From positions 1 through 44,912 of the forward strand of contig JAFGDE010000003.1 of the NCBI GenBank assembly GCA_016932255.1: 44,912 bases of DNA. The letters are read 5' to 3'. Both the position numbers and the translations under genes were made by a program. This document shows, piece after piece, positions 33,917-42,188 of the stretch. The notes under the pieces were generated by a model. It saw only the letters and a program-made list of their open reading frames with translations, was not told the DNA's origin and made no database searches. Position 1 is the stretch's first letter, and the number at the start of each line of letters is the position of its first letter. The stretch comes from Candidatus Saganbacteria bacterium. GTDB lineage: Bacteria > Margulisbacteria > WOR-1 > O2-12-FULL-45-9.

Positions 33917-36496
33917 TTATCCGGCCTTGGCCAGGGGGAGATAAAGCTCAAGCAGGTCTTCAGCCATATCAAAGTCAGCTTCAAAGGCATTGCTGATCTC
34001 TTCCAGGTCGAATTTTTCCAGGAGACCGACCAGTTTGGTAAGCTCCTGTCTAAATATCTTCTTCCTGAAATTGAGCTCGAAACTGACGTTGCGCACCGCT
34101 TTGGTCCGGGTATGTTCGGCCAACCAGATGAGCAGGCGGGCCCGAAGCCGGGCGTCTTCCAGGCTCTGGCTCAGATAGTCCATTTTACGGATGTCCTCCA
34201 GCGCGCCCAGCTGTTGCTTGGTCTGGGCAATCTTTTCCCGGACACGCAGGTGGAATTGCCGCCGGATCCCTTTTCTCCGTTTACTGGAGCTGGAGTCTGA
34301 TAGGGACACCAGATCGTCGTGCATTTCCCTTTCTACGCTCCGTTGGGCAAAATGTTCCAGCTCTAAAGCCGCCAGGCTGGCATCCCTTTCGCGTATTTCT
34401 TTGTTCGCGTCCTTTTCCCTGACCACCCAGCGGTTCCAGCGGTTGGCCCCTTCGAATTCCTGGCCAAAACCCAGGTCCTCAAGCCTTTGGCTGAGGTGTT
34501 CGGTGTCCCTGGCGAACAGGACGGCGTGGTAAGCCTGGCGGACCTTTCTGATCGATTCCGGCGTCAATCTGCCCCGGCGGCCGATCGCGTCCATGTCGGC
34601 GATACCGATAAGATACAAAGCCTTGATTGCCAAGTCGCGCAGACGCCGGTCGGGGAAGATATCGTGTATCTCGTGCATATCGTCGGGGTTCTGTTCGCGC
34701 AGCACGATCGTATCACCGAAGATCGAGTGATGCTGGATCAGCTTTCTGGCAAATTCAAGCTCCGGGTCGTTAAGCAGGCCGCGGAAAGCCCGGATAGTCT
34801 TGAGCATCTGGCCGCCGACGCGCGCGTGGGTGTCATGCCTGATGATCTTGCCCAGGTCATGCAGCAATACGGCCACCAGAAACGCGCGATAGAACTGATG
34901 GCCCTGTTCCTGGGCCACGTAATTAAAGACCGCAAAAAAATGCCTGAAATCGGCCGTGTTGCCGGACAGGCTTTCTTTTCCCCTCAGGTTGCCACGGTGG
35001 GCCAGCTCCTCGGCCAGTTCTCCGTCGGTCAGATCGATAGCCAGGCTGATACGTTTGAGGGTCTTGAGCAAACCGATGGTATGATCGAGCAGGCTGGTGT
35101 TATCAGCGCCGCGATAGCGGCTGAAAGCTTCAAAGATGCTGATCTTTTCCGGCGAGAAACCGGGTTCCGAATCCCGGAGCTCTTCGACCAGGGCCGGGCA
35201 TCTTGAGAAGGTCAGGTCCAGCGAGAAGATGCGGTCAATGTCGCCGGCGAAGAAAGGCTCAATGAATTCCTGGAGGCCTTCCGCTATAAGCTTGGCTTCC
35301 AGGCCGGCCGCGGGTTCGAGCCTGAGCAGGCGCAGGATATCACGCAGGTCCTCGGGTTCCTTGACGCGGGTGAACCTCTTTCGCTCTCCCCGGTCAAGGG
35401 CGTCCTCGATCAGCGCTTTCTCGGTCCGGTTGAGCTTTAAATAGAGCTCCGCAGCGACCGGGCTGGCCTGGCTCAACTCTTCGTAAGCTGTCAATGAGAG
35501 ATAATCCGACGGCGGGCTGGTCGCTTCGGCCAGGCTCATTTCAGCAAAAGGCCTGGGCACAACCGAACGGTAGACCGCCAGGGTTCGTTTGGCCCAGTCC
35601 AGGGCCAGTTCGTCCGTCAGTTCCTGGTCAGGGCGCCAGGCAGTTTCATCGGCCCAGAGGCCGACCAGCCGGCCTGCAGCAAAACGTTCCCTGGCAATGC
35701 CGGAAAAACCAGGCAAGCCGTATCTTTCTTCAATGACGGCCCTGATATATTCCTGGCTGCGGGCCAGGGTCCGGTCGGCCTGGTACAGGCCGGCTTTAAG
35801 CGGGGAAAGCTGGCCGTAGAATTCCGCATATCCCGGCAGGTATCTTTCCCAGCCTAAATGCAGTTGATGGAAGGCGGGATTGGAGGCTTGGCCGGTGAAA
35901 GCAAAATCATGGACGGATAGGACGGCGGCTGTATTATTGAAGAATTTATCGACGACAGGAAAATCAAGCCGGCTGTTAGCGATGGCCAGCCGCAAGAACA
36001 CAGGGAGCAGGGAGCTTTGCCAGTCATGACAGTCAAAGACATCAGGAGCTGTTCCCAAATGCCGCTGAAGCTCCATGGCGGCATGACAGAAAAAAGCGAA
36101 CCTTTCCAGGTCATTGGTCCAGCCGTACATTTTTGCCTGGCCGAAATAACCGGCATTGCCGATAAAATAGATCGGGAATTGAGGCTCTGTGGCCGAAGGA
36201 AGTGTGGTCACTTCAGCTTCCAGAGCTTCGGGCCCAAAGCGCAATTTAAGCGTGGCCACGGGGACAGGTCGCTGCCCCAGGTTGCTGATGATTTCCTGCG
36301 TGGTGCGGAATAGCGGCAAGACCAACGAAGTCTCAAGCCCCAGACCGGTTTGGGCGGCCGGGACCTTGCCGGCGACCTGGGACAGGCCAGGCCTCATTTT
36401 GGCCGTAACATAAGGGTCTGCCTGCGTGGCTACGTGTACCACCCGCAGCGCTTGCTGTCTTTGTCTCCTGAGCAGGTCAATGTTTGCAGAACGCAT
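33917..36496 (-). CDS. Degenerate GT5 glycogen-synthase N-half fused to an HD-domain phosphohydrolase
   Basis: 859 residues. Residues 17-290 follow the N-terminal half of GlgA (GT5): RVVHVATQADP, PAAQ-VLPLF, DCHDWQSSLLPVF (155-167), SVHDFAFTGQ (194-203), FYGQLSPLKAGLYQADRTLARS (226-247) and GRLVGLWADETAW. The KTGGL donor loop of GlgA is changed to KMRPGL, and the C-terminal GT1/Rossmann half that holds most of the nucleotide site is missing. In its place come a helical stretch and an HD domain at about 470-640 with H in DHTIGLL, LLHDLGK (about 545), RHDTHARVGG, IQHH and a final Asp in IADMDAIG. The HD residues look intact. The C-terminus is charged and helical. AAGGAG lies 5 bases before the ATG; the gene follows a GlgC-like gene by 9 bases. 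It is likely a regulator or nucleotide-cleaving enzyme instead of a synthase. Confidence 0.82.
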   Translation of the reverse strand: MRSANIDLLRRQRQQALRVVHVATQADPYVTAKMRPGLSQVAGKVPAAQTGLGLETSLVLPLFRTTQEIISNLGQRPVPVATLKLRFGPEALEAEVTTLPSATEPQFPIYFIGNAGYFGQAKMYGWTNDLERFAFFCHAAMELQRHLGTAPDVFDCHDWQSSLLPVFLRLAIANSRLDFPVVDKFFNNTAAVLSVHDFAFTGQASNPAFHQLHLGWERYLPGYAEFYGQLSPLKAGLYQADRTLARSQEYIRAVIEERYGLPGFSGIARERFAAGRLVGLWADETAWRPDQELTDELALDWAKRTLAVYRSVVPRPFAEMSLAEATSPPSDYLSLTAYEELSQASPVAAELYLKLNRTEKALIEDALDRGERKRFTRVKEPEDLRDILRLLRLEPAAGLEAKLIAEGLQEFIEPFFAGDIDRIFSLDLTFSRCPALVEELRDSEPGFSPEKISIFEAFSRYRGADNTSLLDHTIGLLKTLKRISLAIDLTDGELAEELAHRGNLRGKESLSGNTADFRHFFAVFNYVAQEQGHQFYRAFLVAVLLHDLGKIIRHDTHARVGGQMLKTIRAFRGLLNDPELEFARKLIQHHSIFGDTIVLREQNPDDMHEIHDIFPDRRLRDLAIKALYLIGIADMDAIGRRGRLTPESIRKVRQAYHAVLFARDTEHLSQRLEDLGFGQEFEGANRWNRWVVREKDANKEIRERDASLAALELEHFAQRSVEREMHDDLVSLSDSSSSKRRKGIRRQFHLRVREKIAQTKQQLGALEDIRKMDYLSQSLEDARLRARLLIWLAEHTRTKAVRNVSFELNFRKKIFRQELTKLVGLLEKFDLEEISNAFEADFDMAEDLLELYLPLAKAG

Positions 36497-36505
36497 CCCT
36501 TCTCC

Positions 36506-37855
36506 TTAAAGAGGATCAAAAGCTAATCCGCCGTGCACGGTCTCATAAACAATGCGGTCCTTGATCACTCTGGGGGCGTCTTCCTGCCTGAGTTGACCGC
36601 CGACAAAAATGCTGTTGATCAGTTTAACACCTCTGCCTATCAGGTTGCGTCTGAGGCTTGGTCGGTTCTCAACGGTTTCATGCCCGCCGGAAAAGACCAC
36701 ACTGCTGATGACATCACCGCTTATCTCGGTGTTGGCGCCGATGACCGATCTTTTAACGCTGGCATGTCCCCGCACAAGAGCGCTTGGATCGATCAGTGAT
36801 ACACCCTGTTGCTGGCGGATCCAATCGAGCAAGGAACGCCAGCGGCTGGGGAACGATTGTGATGTGCCGCGCATTCTCTCCATTGCTTCAGCCTGTTCGA
36901 CCCTGAGAATGTCCATGTTAGCCTTCAAGAGGGCTAACGGGTTGCCGACGTCCTGCCAGAAAGTGTCAGCGGGCAGAATATGGGCGAAAAAGGGATAATC
37001 ATTCAGGCGGCGGATTAATTCAACCGGCAGAATATGCCTGAACTCGTCCTGCCGCCCGCCCAGCAGCGGCAACAAATGCAGGCCGATATCGGAGAACCCG
37101 TGACCGGCATTCTTAGCCGTGATATGGTCGGACAGGTCCATCAGCAGGCCGGCATTAAAAAAATATATTGCCGTGCTGATTAGATTGCTTTGGGCTTTAT
37201 CGCGCTCCTCCTGCTCGCAGAAACTAACGACTTGAAAGGATGATCCCTGCACGCCTTTAGCGCACTGGTGCAGATCGGACTCAAAGATATTCCTGTCCTT
37301 GTAATCAGCGATATCAGGCATGACGCCTAACTTAACGGTGCCGAAAGTCCGTTCCTTCCATTCGCTTGAGCTCCACCTGATCGGCAGGGCCGCCACGGTC
37401 ACGGCCGCTTCATTCTTTAAGTGATTGAGCAGGATCGGTCTCAGCAGGATATCGTTGGGGGTATCGCAGGGCAGGACAACGATGGTGTCTTTGCGTTCCA
37501 CGTCGACCATGAAATTTTGCATGATATATTTGAGCGTGCCCAGCGTATCCAGGACCGTATTCTCGCAGTGGGAATGGATTTCGAAATCAGCGGTTTCCAG
37601 ATCGTTCAAATGCTGTTCAGTGATCTCGGACAGCGGCCGGGGGCCTGTGCCGACATAGATCTTGCGCAGTCCAAGTTCCTGCAGAGCGCGGACCGAATAA
37701 TCGATCAGCCGTTTCTGACCGACCGGCAGCATGGCTTTAGGCAGGGCGTAGCGGCAGATCGCTGGTGAAGTGAGCGCACGGCCTCTTCTAGCCGGGCCGG
37801 CGGCCAAAATGACGCCATGGACCCGTGTTTGTCTTATCGAGGAACTCGGGGACAA
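36506..37855 (-). CDS. GlgC/GMPP-like sugar-nucleotide pyrophosphorylase
   Basis: 449 residues. The N-terminal nucleotidyltransferase motif GVILAAG is followed by a widened loop and PKAMLPVGQKRLIDY; LPCDTPNDI gives the metal-binding Asp region, and FWQDVGNPLALLKANMDIL matches the WRDVG-ANMDL block of GlgC. The C-terminal 100 residues form a left-handed beta-helix-like tail (SVIGANTEISGDVISSVVF). The family makes ADP-, UDP- or GDP-sugars from sugar-1-phosphate. Substrate is not decided by the sequence. The first recognition loop has an insert (PARRGRALTSPAICRYALPK) that is unlike the compact GxGTRL pattern. The only fitting start is TTG at 37855, with AGGAGG 12 bases upstream. It lies 81 bases after the UDPGP-like gene. 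Confidence 0.82.
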   Translation of the reverse strand: MSPSSSIRQTRVHGVILAAGPARRGRALTSPAICRYALPKAMLPVGQKRLIDYSVRALQELGLRKIYVGTGPRPLSEITEQHLNDLETADFEIHSHCENTVLDTLGTLKYIMQNFMVDVERKDTIVVLPCDTPNDILLRPILLNHLKNEAAVTVAALPIRWSSSEWKERTFGTVKLGVMPDIADYKDRNIFESDLHQCAKGVQGSSFQVVSFCEQEERDKAQSNLISTAIYFFNAGLLMDLSDHITAKNAGHGFSDIGLHLLPLLGGRQDEFRHILPVELIRRLNDYPFFAHILPADTFWQDVGNPLALLKANMDILRVEQAEAMERMRGTSQSFPSRWRSLLDWIRQQQGVSLIDPSALVRGHASVKRSVIGANTEISGDVISSVVFSGGHETVENRPSLRRNLIGRGVKLINSIFVGGQLRQEDAPRVIKDRIVYETVHGGLAFDPL

Positions 37856-37936
37856 AGTATATCCAAACCTCCTTAGATCAAACCCCTTTCTCTAGTATGC
37901 CTAAATTCTAGGGACTGGAACATATCTATGTATCTG

Positions 37937-39400
37937 TCAAGCTAACTGCAGAGGCAAATAACTGTAATTATTTGCGTGCAGTTCTTCTGCCATTGCTCGA
38001 TCGCCGGCGATCAGACGGCTCATTGTAGGCGGGAAAGTCGCCACGGTCTCATTGACGTAGTGCAGGTAAGTCCTGCCGCCAAGGGCCTCGACCGGCGCGC
38101 CACCGGTAATAAAACCGCCGTCCTTGATTCCCAAGAAGTTCATTCTCGGGAATTGAATGAAGGCCGGGTTAAGCACTGCCGCGAAGATGTCGCCGGCCCA
38201 GGAATCGACGCCAAAGATCTGTTCAACCGAACCTTCAGCCCGTCCCGGGACTTCTTTAACAACAAGAGATTTATCGATGGCCAAGAGATCGGCCTCATGA
38301 GCGGCCAGATACTCTACGTCACAAATATAAAATGTCGTATTCAGGGCGATAGGAGCCCGGCCGGCTTGAACGACCTCCCAGGGCAGGCGCGGTGTTTCGA
38401 CTAATGATTGTTTGCCATCGGCAGTACGGACAAAACCGCCGCCAAACTGGTTATTTATGTTTTCAACACCGATAATGACCATGTGATGGCCGCGATCGAA
38501 CATCTCCTGAGCAATTGAGATTATAACCGGATCGGCCTGCCAGAGGAATTCGTCGGCGTTGGAAAAAAGAAAGTATTTAACCCCCGATTCCAGCAGTGTC
38601 TTGGCCATGCTGTATCTGGCGAATAACATTGGATAATCGCCGTGACCGGCCGGGTATAGTTTGCTTTCAATGATCTGCTGATCCTGGACCCACATTCGCG
38701 GCATAACGACTTGATTAAAGAACACCGTGTTCTCGAGTTCCGCCTGCCGCCAGTTGCCCCAGCGTTGTTTGACGTCGGCCATGAAAAGCTTAACGTTCTC
38801 TGAATTGGTCATAGCCAGGTTAGGAAAGACGCGGCCGATTTCGCGGGCGATGTGCTGTGACATCTCCAGGGTCAGCTGGAAGAGAGTGCGATCGCCGATG
38901 CGGTAGAGCGGACGCGGAGTATTTTCGTCAAAATCAAAACGTGCGGCTAGCTCAGGATTGAGCCTGGCCCATTTAGCCGCCCGGGAGGAAGCTCCTCCGC
39001 CAGGGATGCCTCTGGCAGCAGTCCCCAAGATGTCGCTTCTCGTGTTGCTGCGCAGAAGTTCAACGCCTTGCTTGGCGCGGTCGATAATGTCATTAGGTGA
39101 AAGGCAGAGATCGGGCATTTGAAGCAATTTTTCAAGGGAAATAGGCTGCATGCTGCCGGCAGGGTAACGGTTGGCCATTTCCAGGGCATTTTGTCGTTCT
39201 GCGCCGCTCAATGCCGGATCCAGGCCCTGTAGTCTGTGGCCGGCTTCCTGGTGGAACCATTGTTCGAGTTCCTTGTCTCTGATAGCTCTACGTAAAATCT
39301 GGGGTATCGCTGCTCTGCTGCGCCTGACCTGAGCCGCATTAATTATAAATTGACGGTTCATCTCTCTTTGCTGAATTAATGAGCCAAAACCAACTGCCAT
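37937..39400 (-). CDS. UDPGP-family UDP-sugar pyrophosphorylase-like protein
   Basis: 487 residues. The UDPGP/UAP1 fold is seen from ARGIPGGGASSR (129-140, in place of the Gly-rich LxGGxGTRLG loop), LAMTNSENV (195-203, cf. MTS), LYPAGHGDYP (248-257, the P-GHGD uridine-binding signature) and YFLFSNADEFLWQADP (276-291, cf. the NSDN motif). It should transfer UTP to a hexose-1-phosphate, giving UDP-glucose or a related donor. The first 120 residues are helical and extra to the core. AAAGGAG lies 9 bases before the ATG. It is the first gene of the three-gene unit transcribed from element I and fits as donor supply for the GT2-like synthase. Confidence 0.8.
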   Translation of the reverse strand: MAVGFGSLIQQREMNRQFIINAAQVRRSRAAIPQILRRAIRDKELEQWFHQEAGHRLQGLDPALSGAERQNALEMANRYPAGSMQPISLEKLLQMPDLCLSPNDIIDRAKQGVELLRSNTRSDILGTAARGIPGGGASSRAAKWARLNPELAARFDFDENTPRPLYRIGDRTLFQLTLEMSQHIAREIGRVFPNLAMTNSENVKLFMADVKQRWGNWRQAELENTVFFNQVVMPRMWVQDQQIIESKLYPAGHGDYPMLFARYSMAKTLLESGVKYFLFSNADEFLWQADPVIISIAQEMFDRGHHMVIIGVENINNQFGGGFVRTADGKQSLVETPRLPWEVVQAGRAPIALNTTFYICDVEYLAAHEADLLAIDKSLVVKEVPGRAEGSVEQIFGVDSWAGDIFAAVLNPAFIQFPRMNFLGIKDGGFITGGAPVEALGGRTYLHYVNETVATFPPTMSRLIAGDRAMAEELHANNYSYLPLQLA

Positions 39401-39435
39401 TACTATCTACTCCTTTGTTTCAGGTTTCTATGCTT

Positions 39436-39463
39436 TCTTCGTCCCGGAAATACAGAAATTTCA
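39436..39463 (-). promoter_or_regulatory. Sigma-28-like promoter element I
   Basis: Minus strand: TGAAATTT, 12 bases, GACGAAGA. The -35 box and spacing match the others, and the -10 is the weakest of the eight. It lies 36 bases before the ATG at 39400 and overlaps the -35 region of the divergent plus-strand promoter. Confidence 0.65.
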
Positions 39464-39479
39464 TATTTTATGCTATAAT
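39451..39479 (+). promoter_or_regulatory. Extended -10 promoter for the glycan-uptake operon
   Basis: TGCTATAAT (39471-39479) is a perfect TATAAT with an extended TGN. A weak -35 (TACAGA, 39451-39456) lies 17 bases before it. The expected transcript start at about 39486 falls only 3 bases before the ATG at 39489, and no ribosome-binding site is present, so the first gene may be read from a leaderless message. Confidence 0.65.
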
Positions 39480-39488
39480 CAGTCCATC

Positions 39489-39896
39489 ATGATCAAGGTC
39501 AAACCATTACTGGGCGGGTTCGGCAAATCGGGTGAGAAGGTCTCCGAAGAGAACGGCGTCTATTCCCTGGAAGGCAAGGGCACGGACATCGGCTTTAACC
39601 TGGTCCTGCAGGAAGAGATTGCCCATCCCTCATTGCTGGAGCTGGAGATCCGCGGCTTGATCAAAAAGGATGCCGAGTGGACCAGGCTGCGCATTGAGAT
39701 CTTTGACCGCGATCGGCCGGACGAGCCGGCCACATCGTTCGAGAACGAATACCTGCCACTGGACCTGAGCGCTGATATCTTCAAACAGCTGTCCTTCCCC
39801 ATACTTGGGATCGTGAAAACCCCGTTTAAAGTGCAGTTCATGGTCGTCGGCCCTTCTGAATCAAAACTGGAGATCAAGAACGTTGCCATCAGATGA
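39489..39896 (+). CDS. Small beta-rich hypothetical protein
   Basis: 135 residues, strand-rich (LLELEIRGL, RLRIEIFDRD, KVQFMVVGPSESKLEIKNVAI), with no signal peptide, Cys or known catalytic motif. It resembles a carbohydrate-binding-type beta-sandwich in general pattern only. It has no ribosome site before ATG 39489 and its stop overlaps the GH26 start (ATGA), so the two are coupled. A glycan-binding or regulatory role is a guess from the context. Confidence 0.7.
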   Translation: MIKVKPLLGGFGKSGEKVSEENGVYSLEGKGTDIGFNLVLQEEIAHPSLLELEIRGLIKKDAEWTRLRIEIFDRDRPDEPATSFENEYLPLDLSADIFKQLSFPILGIVKTPFKVQFMVVGPSESKLEIKNVAIR

Positions 39897-40858
39897 GGCG
39901 TAATGTCGGTTCGATCCTCAGCCTGCTTCTGTGTTCGGTCATGTTCAGCGGCTGTAACGTCAACCGGACAGGAGAGTACGTGCTTTACGATAAAATAGAC
40001 GCTAATTTCACCGGCTGCGGCCATGGAGCTTTTGTCAACGGCTTGTCCAACTTGGCTGATTTCCAAGCCATGGCCGGCAAAGATCTGGCAGTGGTCCTGT
40101 CCTATGTTCATTGGAGCGATGCCTTTCCCGCCTCTGATGCCGAGCAGGTCTTTAATAACCGCAGCGTGCCCTTGATCACCTGGGAACCCTGGATCAGCCA
40201 TCCATTAGGCACTTTAGAGGCGATCGCTTCCGGCAGCTATGAAGCTTATGTCAGGGGGTTCATCCAGTCAGCCAAGGATTGGGGCAAACCGCTTTTGCTT
40301 CGTTTTGCCCATGAGATGAACGGCAACTGGTATCCCTGGGATGGTTATCATAATGGAGCGACCGCGGAAGCTGCGGAAAAATACAAACGCGCTTGGATCT
40401 ATATATATAATGTAGTCCAGGATGTGGGAGCCAAAAATATTGCGCTGGTCTGGACGCCCAACAACACCGATCAACCGCAGGCAAGCTGGAACGTGATCCA
40501 AAATTATTATCCGGGCGACCAATATGTTGACTGGATCGGCATGGATGGCTATAACTGGGGCTACGGCAACTGGCAGGATTTTTCCTCGACTTTTTCGACC
40601 GTATATACAGCCTTGACCGCACTCAGCCAGAAGCCGCTGATGATCAGTGAATTCGCTTCAGCGGAGCAGGGGGGAGACAAAGCCGGCTGGATCGATGATA
40701 CTTATTTGCGCATAGCCGGCGATTACCCGCGGGTCAAGATTGTCTGCTGGTTCAACATCAACAAAGAGCGTGACTGGCGCGTTGATTCTTCGGCTTCGGC
40801 TGAAGCCGCCTATAAGCGGGCAATAAGTGATGGTTATTTTGTTCAAAGTTTGTTATAA
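39893..40858 (+). CDS. GH26-family beta-mannanase/glucanase-like lipoprotein
   Basis: 321 residues. The hydrophobic N-terminus ends in FSGC with Cys21 as lipid-attachment site. The GH26 barrel shows LLLRFAHEMNGNWYPW (134-149) with Glu141 as acid/base after His140, VDWIGMDGYNW (212-222) and PLMISEFAS (248-256) with Glu253 as nucleophile. Family members are retaining beta-mannanases and beta-1,3/1,4-glucanases, so a cell-surface or periplasmic endo-beta-glycanase is called without fixing the substrate. ATG overlaps the previous stop. It is related to the GH26 at 43646: both have DYVDWIG(M/I)DGYNWG and EFASAE-GGDKA-WI. Confidence 0.88.
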   Translation: MRRNVGSILSLLLCSVMFSGCNVNRTGEYVLYDKIDANFTGCGHGAFVNGLSNLADFQAMAGKDLAVVLSYVHWSDAFPASDAEQVFNNRSVPLITWEPWISHPLGTLEAIASGSYEAYVRGFIQSAKDWGKPLLLRFAHEMNGNWYPWDGYHNGATAEAAEKYKRAWIYIYNVVQDVGAKNIALVWTPNNTDQPQASWNVIQNYYPGDQYVDWIGMDGYNWGYGNWQDFSSTFSTVYTALTALSQKPLMISEFASAEQGGDKAGWIDDTYLRIAGDYPRVKIVCWFNINKERDWRVDSSASAEAAYKRAISDGYFVQSLL

Positions 40859-40881
40859 TTAAATGGAAAAGGGAGGTAATA

Positions 40882-41163
40882 ATGGATATCAATATTATTA
40901 TCTTGGTCTTTAAAGTGATCGTATTGATCGGAGCTTTTGTGGCCACCTGGTTCGGCGGGATGTTGATATTCTTTTATGATAAGTTCAATGCACTAAACGA
41001 GCTGCTCAACAGCCAGTATCTGGTCGGGAAAGATAAATACGGTGACGGAAGCGGCTTCAAGCTCGATAATTGGGTGCTGGGCTGGCATACAGTAATGGGC
41101 CTGGCCTGTCTGCTGGTGGCCGTTTGGTTATACTGGACGTTTTACACGTACATGTCAATGTAA
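40882..41163 (+). CDS. Two-helix small membrane protein
   Basis: 93 residues. Transmembrane helices at about 5-32 (IILVFKVIVLIGAFVATWFGGMLIF is the hydrophobic span) and 70-88 flank a short polar loop. GGGAGG lies 5 bases before the ATG. It lies between the GH26 lipoprotein and the two ABC permeases. I do not recognise the family; it could be an accessory subunit of the transporter, but nothing shows that directly. Confidence 0.78.
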   Translation: MDINIIILVFKVIVLIGAFVATWFGGMLIFFYDKFNALNELLNSQYLVGKDKYGDGSGFKLDNWVLGWHTVMGLACLLVAVWLYWTFYTYMSM

Positions 41164-41237
41164 CCTGGCCCCCTTTGTGGACCGCGGCTGTCCGCCGATC
41201 CCCGCCGAGTTGATTTTCTGCGGGAATTACTCTAACT

Positions 41238-42188
41238 ATGGCTATGAGCGTGAATAAAAAAGGGTTATGGGCTAAGATAAAGCAATACCGTTTTGCTTAC
41301 TATTTCCTTGCGCCAACGGCCCTGGCCATGCTGCTGCTCCATCTCTCTCCGATCACTCAGGGCATTTACATGTCCTTTCTTAAGCTCAACCAGTTCACTC
41401 TGCAGCAGTATCTTTTAGCCCCTTTTGTCGGTTTTGAAAATTACTATAAAGTCCTGATCGATCCCGGCAGCCCGATCCGCATCGGCTTGTTCGAGGCTGT
41501 GCGCAACACGGTCATCTATACTATTGTGGTTACTGTAGGCACCCTGGGGGTCGGCATGATCGTAGCCCTGATGCTTAACAGGAAGTTCTTCGGTCGGTCT
41601 CTGGTCAGGACTTTCTTTCTGTTCCCCTGGATCGTACCGACTTATGTCACCGGCTTGCTCTGGGGCATTATCTGGCTGAAGCAGGGCGGCCTGGTCAATG
41701 TAATGCTGGCTGATTGGCTGCATATTTTACCGTTCAAGCCTTCCTGGCTCTCCGGCCCCAATACCATCTGGGCCATTATTATTCCCACGGTTTGGCGCTA
41801 CTGGCCGCTGTCCATGCTGATGCTCTTGGCCGGCATGCAGACTATCCCGGACGAGCTTTATGAAGCTGCGGATATCGACGGCGCCAGCCCCTGGCGTAAG
41901 TTCTGGATGATCACCTGGCCGATGCTGCGTCCCGTCTGGTTCATTCTTATCCTGTTCGGCCTTATCTACAACACCTATTCTTTTAATATTGTTATCATGA
42001 TGTTCGGTTTCGGCGCGGGCTATCCGGGCGAATGGGGCGACCTGATGATGACCAACATTTTCCGCAACTCGTTCCAGCTCTGGAACTTTGGCACAGGCGC
42101 TGCGACCTCTGTTCTGCTGCTTATAGTTATGATTGTCATTGTCAATGTCTGGTTCAGGTACTTTAAGAAATCAGAGGAACTGAGATGA
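41238..42188 (+). CDS. Sugar ABC transporter permease, MalF/UgpA type
   Basis: 316 residues, the usual size for this permease class. Six hydrophobic helices are visible, beginning YYFLAPTALAMLLLHLSPI. The EAA loop that docks on the ATPase reads ELYEAADIDGASPWRKFWMITWPML (about 205-229). The upstream region has no clear ribosome site. It overlaps the next permease by 4 bases (ATGA). The substrate-binding protein and ATPase are not in the window; they may lie to the right or elsewhere, the ATPase often being shared. The GH26 genes on both sides point to a glycan-derived oligosaccharide as cargo. Confidence 0.92.
   Translation: MAMSVNKKGLWAKIKQYRFAYYFLAPTALAMLLLHLSPITQGIYMSFLKLNQFTLQQYLLAPFVGFENYYKVLIDPGSPIRIGLFEAVRNTVIYTIVVTVGTLGVGMIVALMLNRKFFGRSLVRTFFLFPWIVPTYVTGLLWGIIWLKQGGLVNVMLADWLHILPFKPSWLSGPNTIWAIIIPTVWRYWPLSMLMLLAGMQTIPDELYEAADIDGASPWRKFWMITWPMLRPVWFILILFGLIYNTYSFNIVIMMFGFGAGYPGEWGDLMMTNIFRNSFQLWNFGTGAATSVLLLIVMIVIVNVWFRYFKKSEELR

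Noticed and set aside
39560-40201. Minus-strand open frame of 213 codons
   Set aside because: Opposite the small beta-rich gene and the GH26 lipoprotein start, which have coupled starts and clear motifs.
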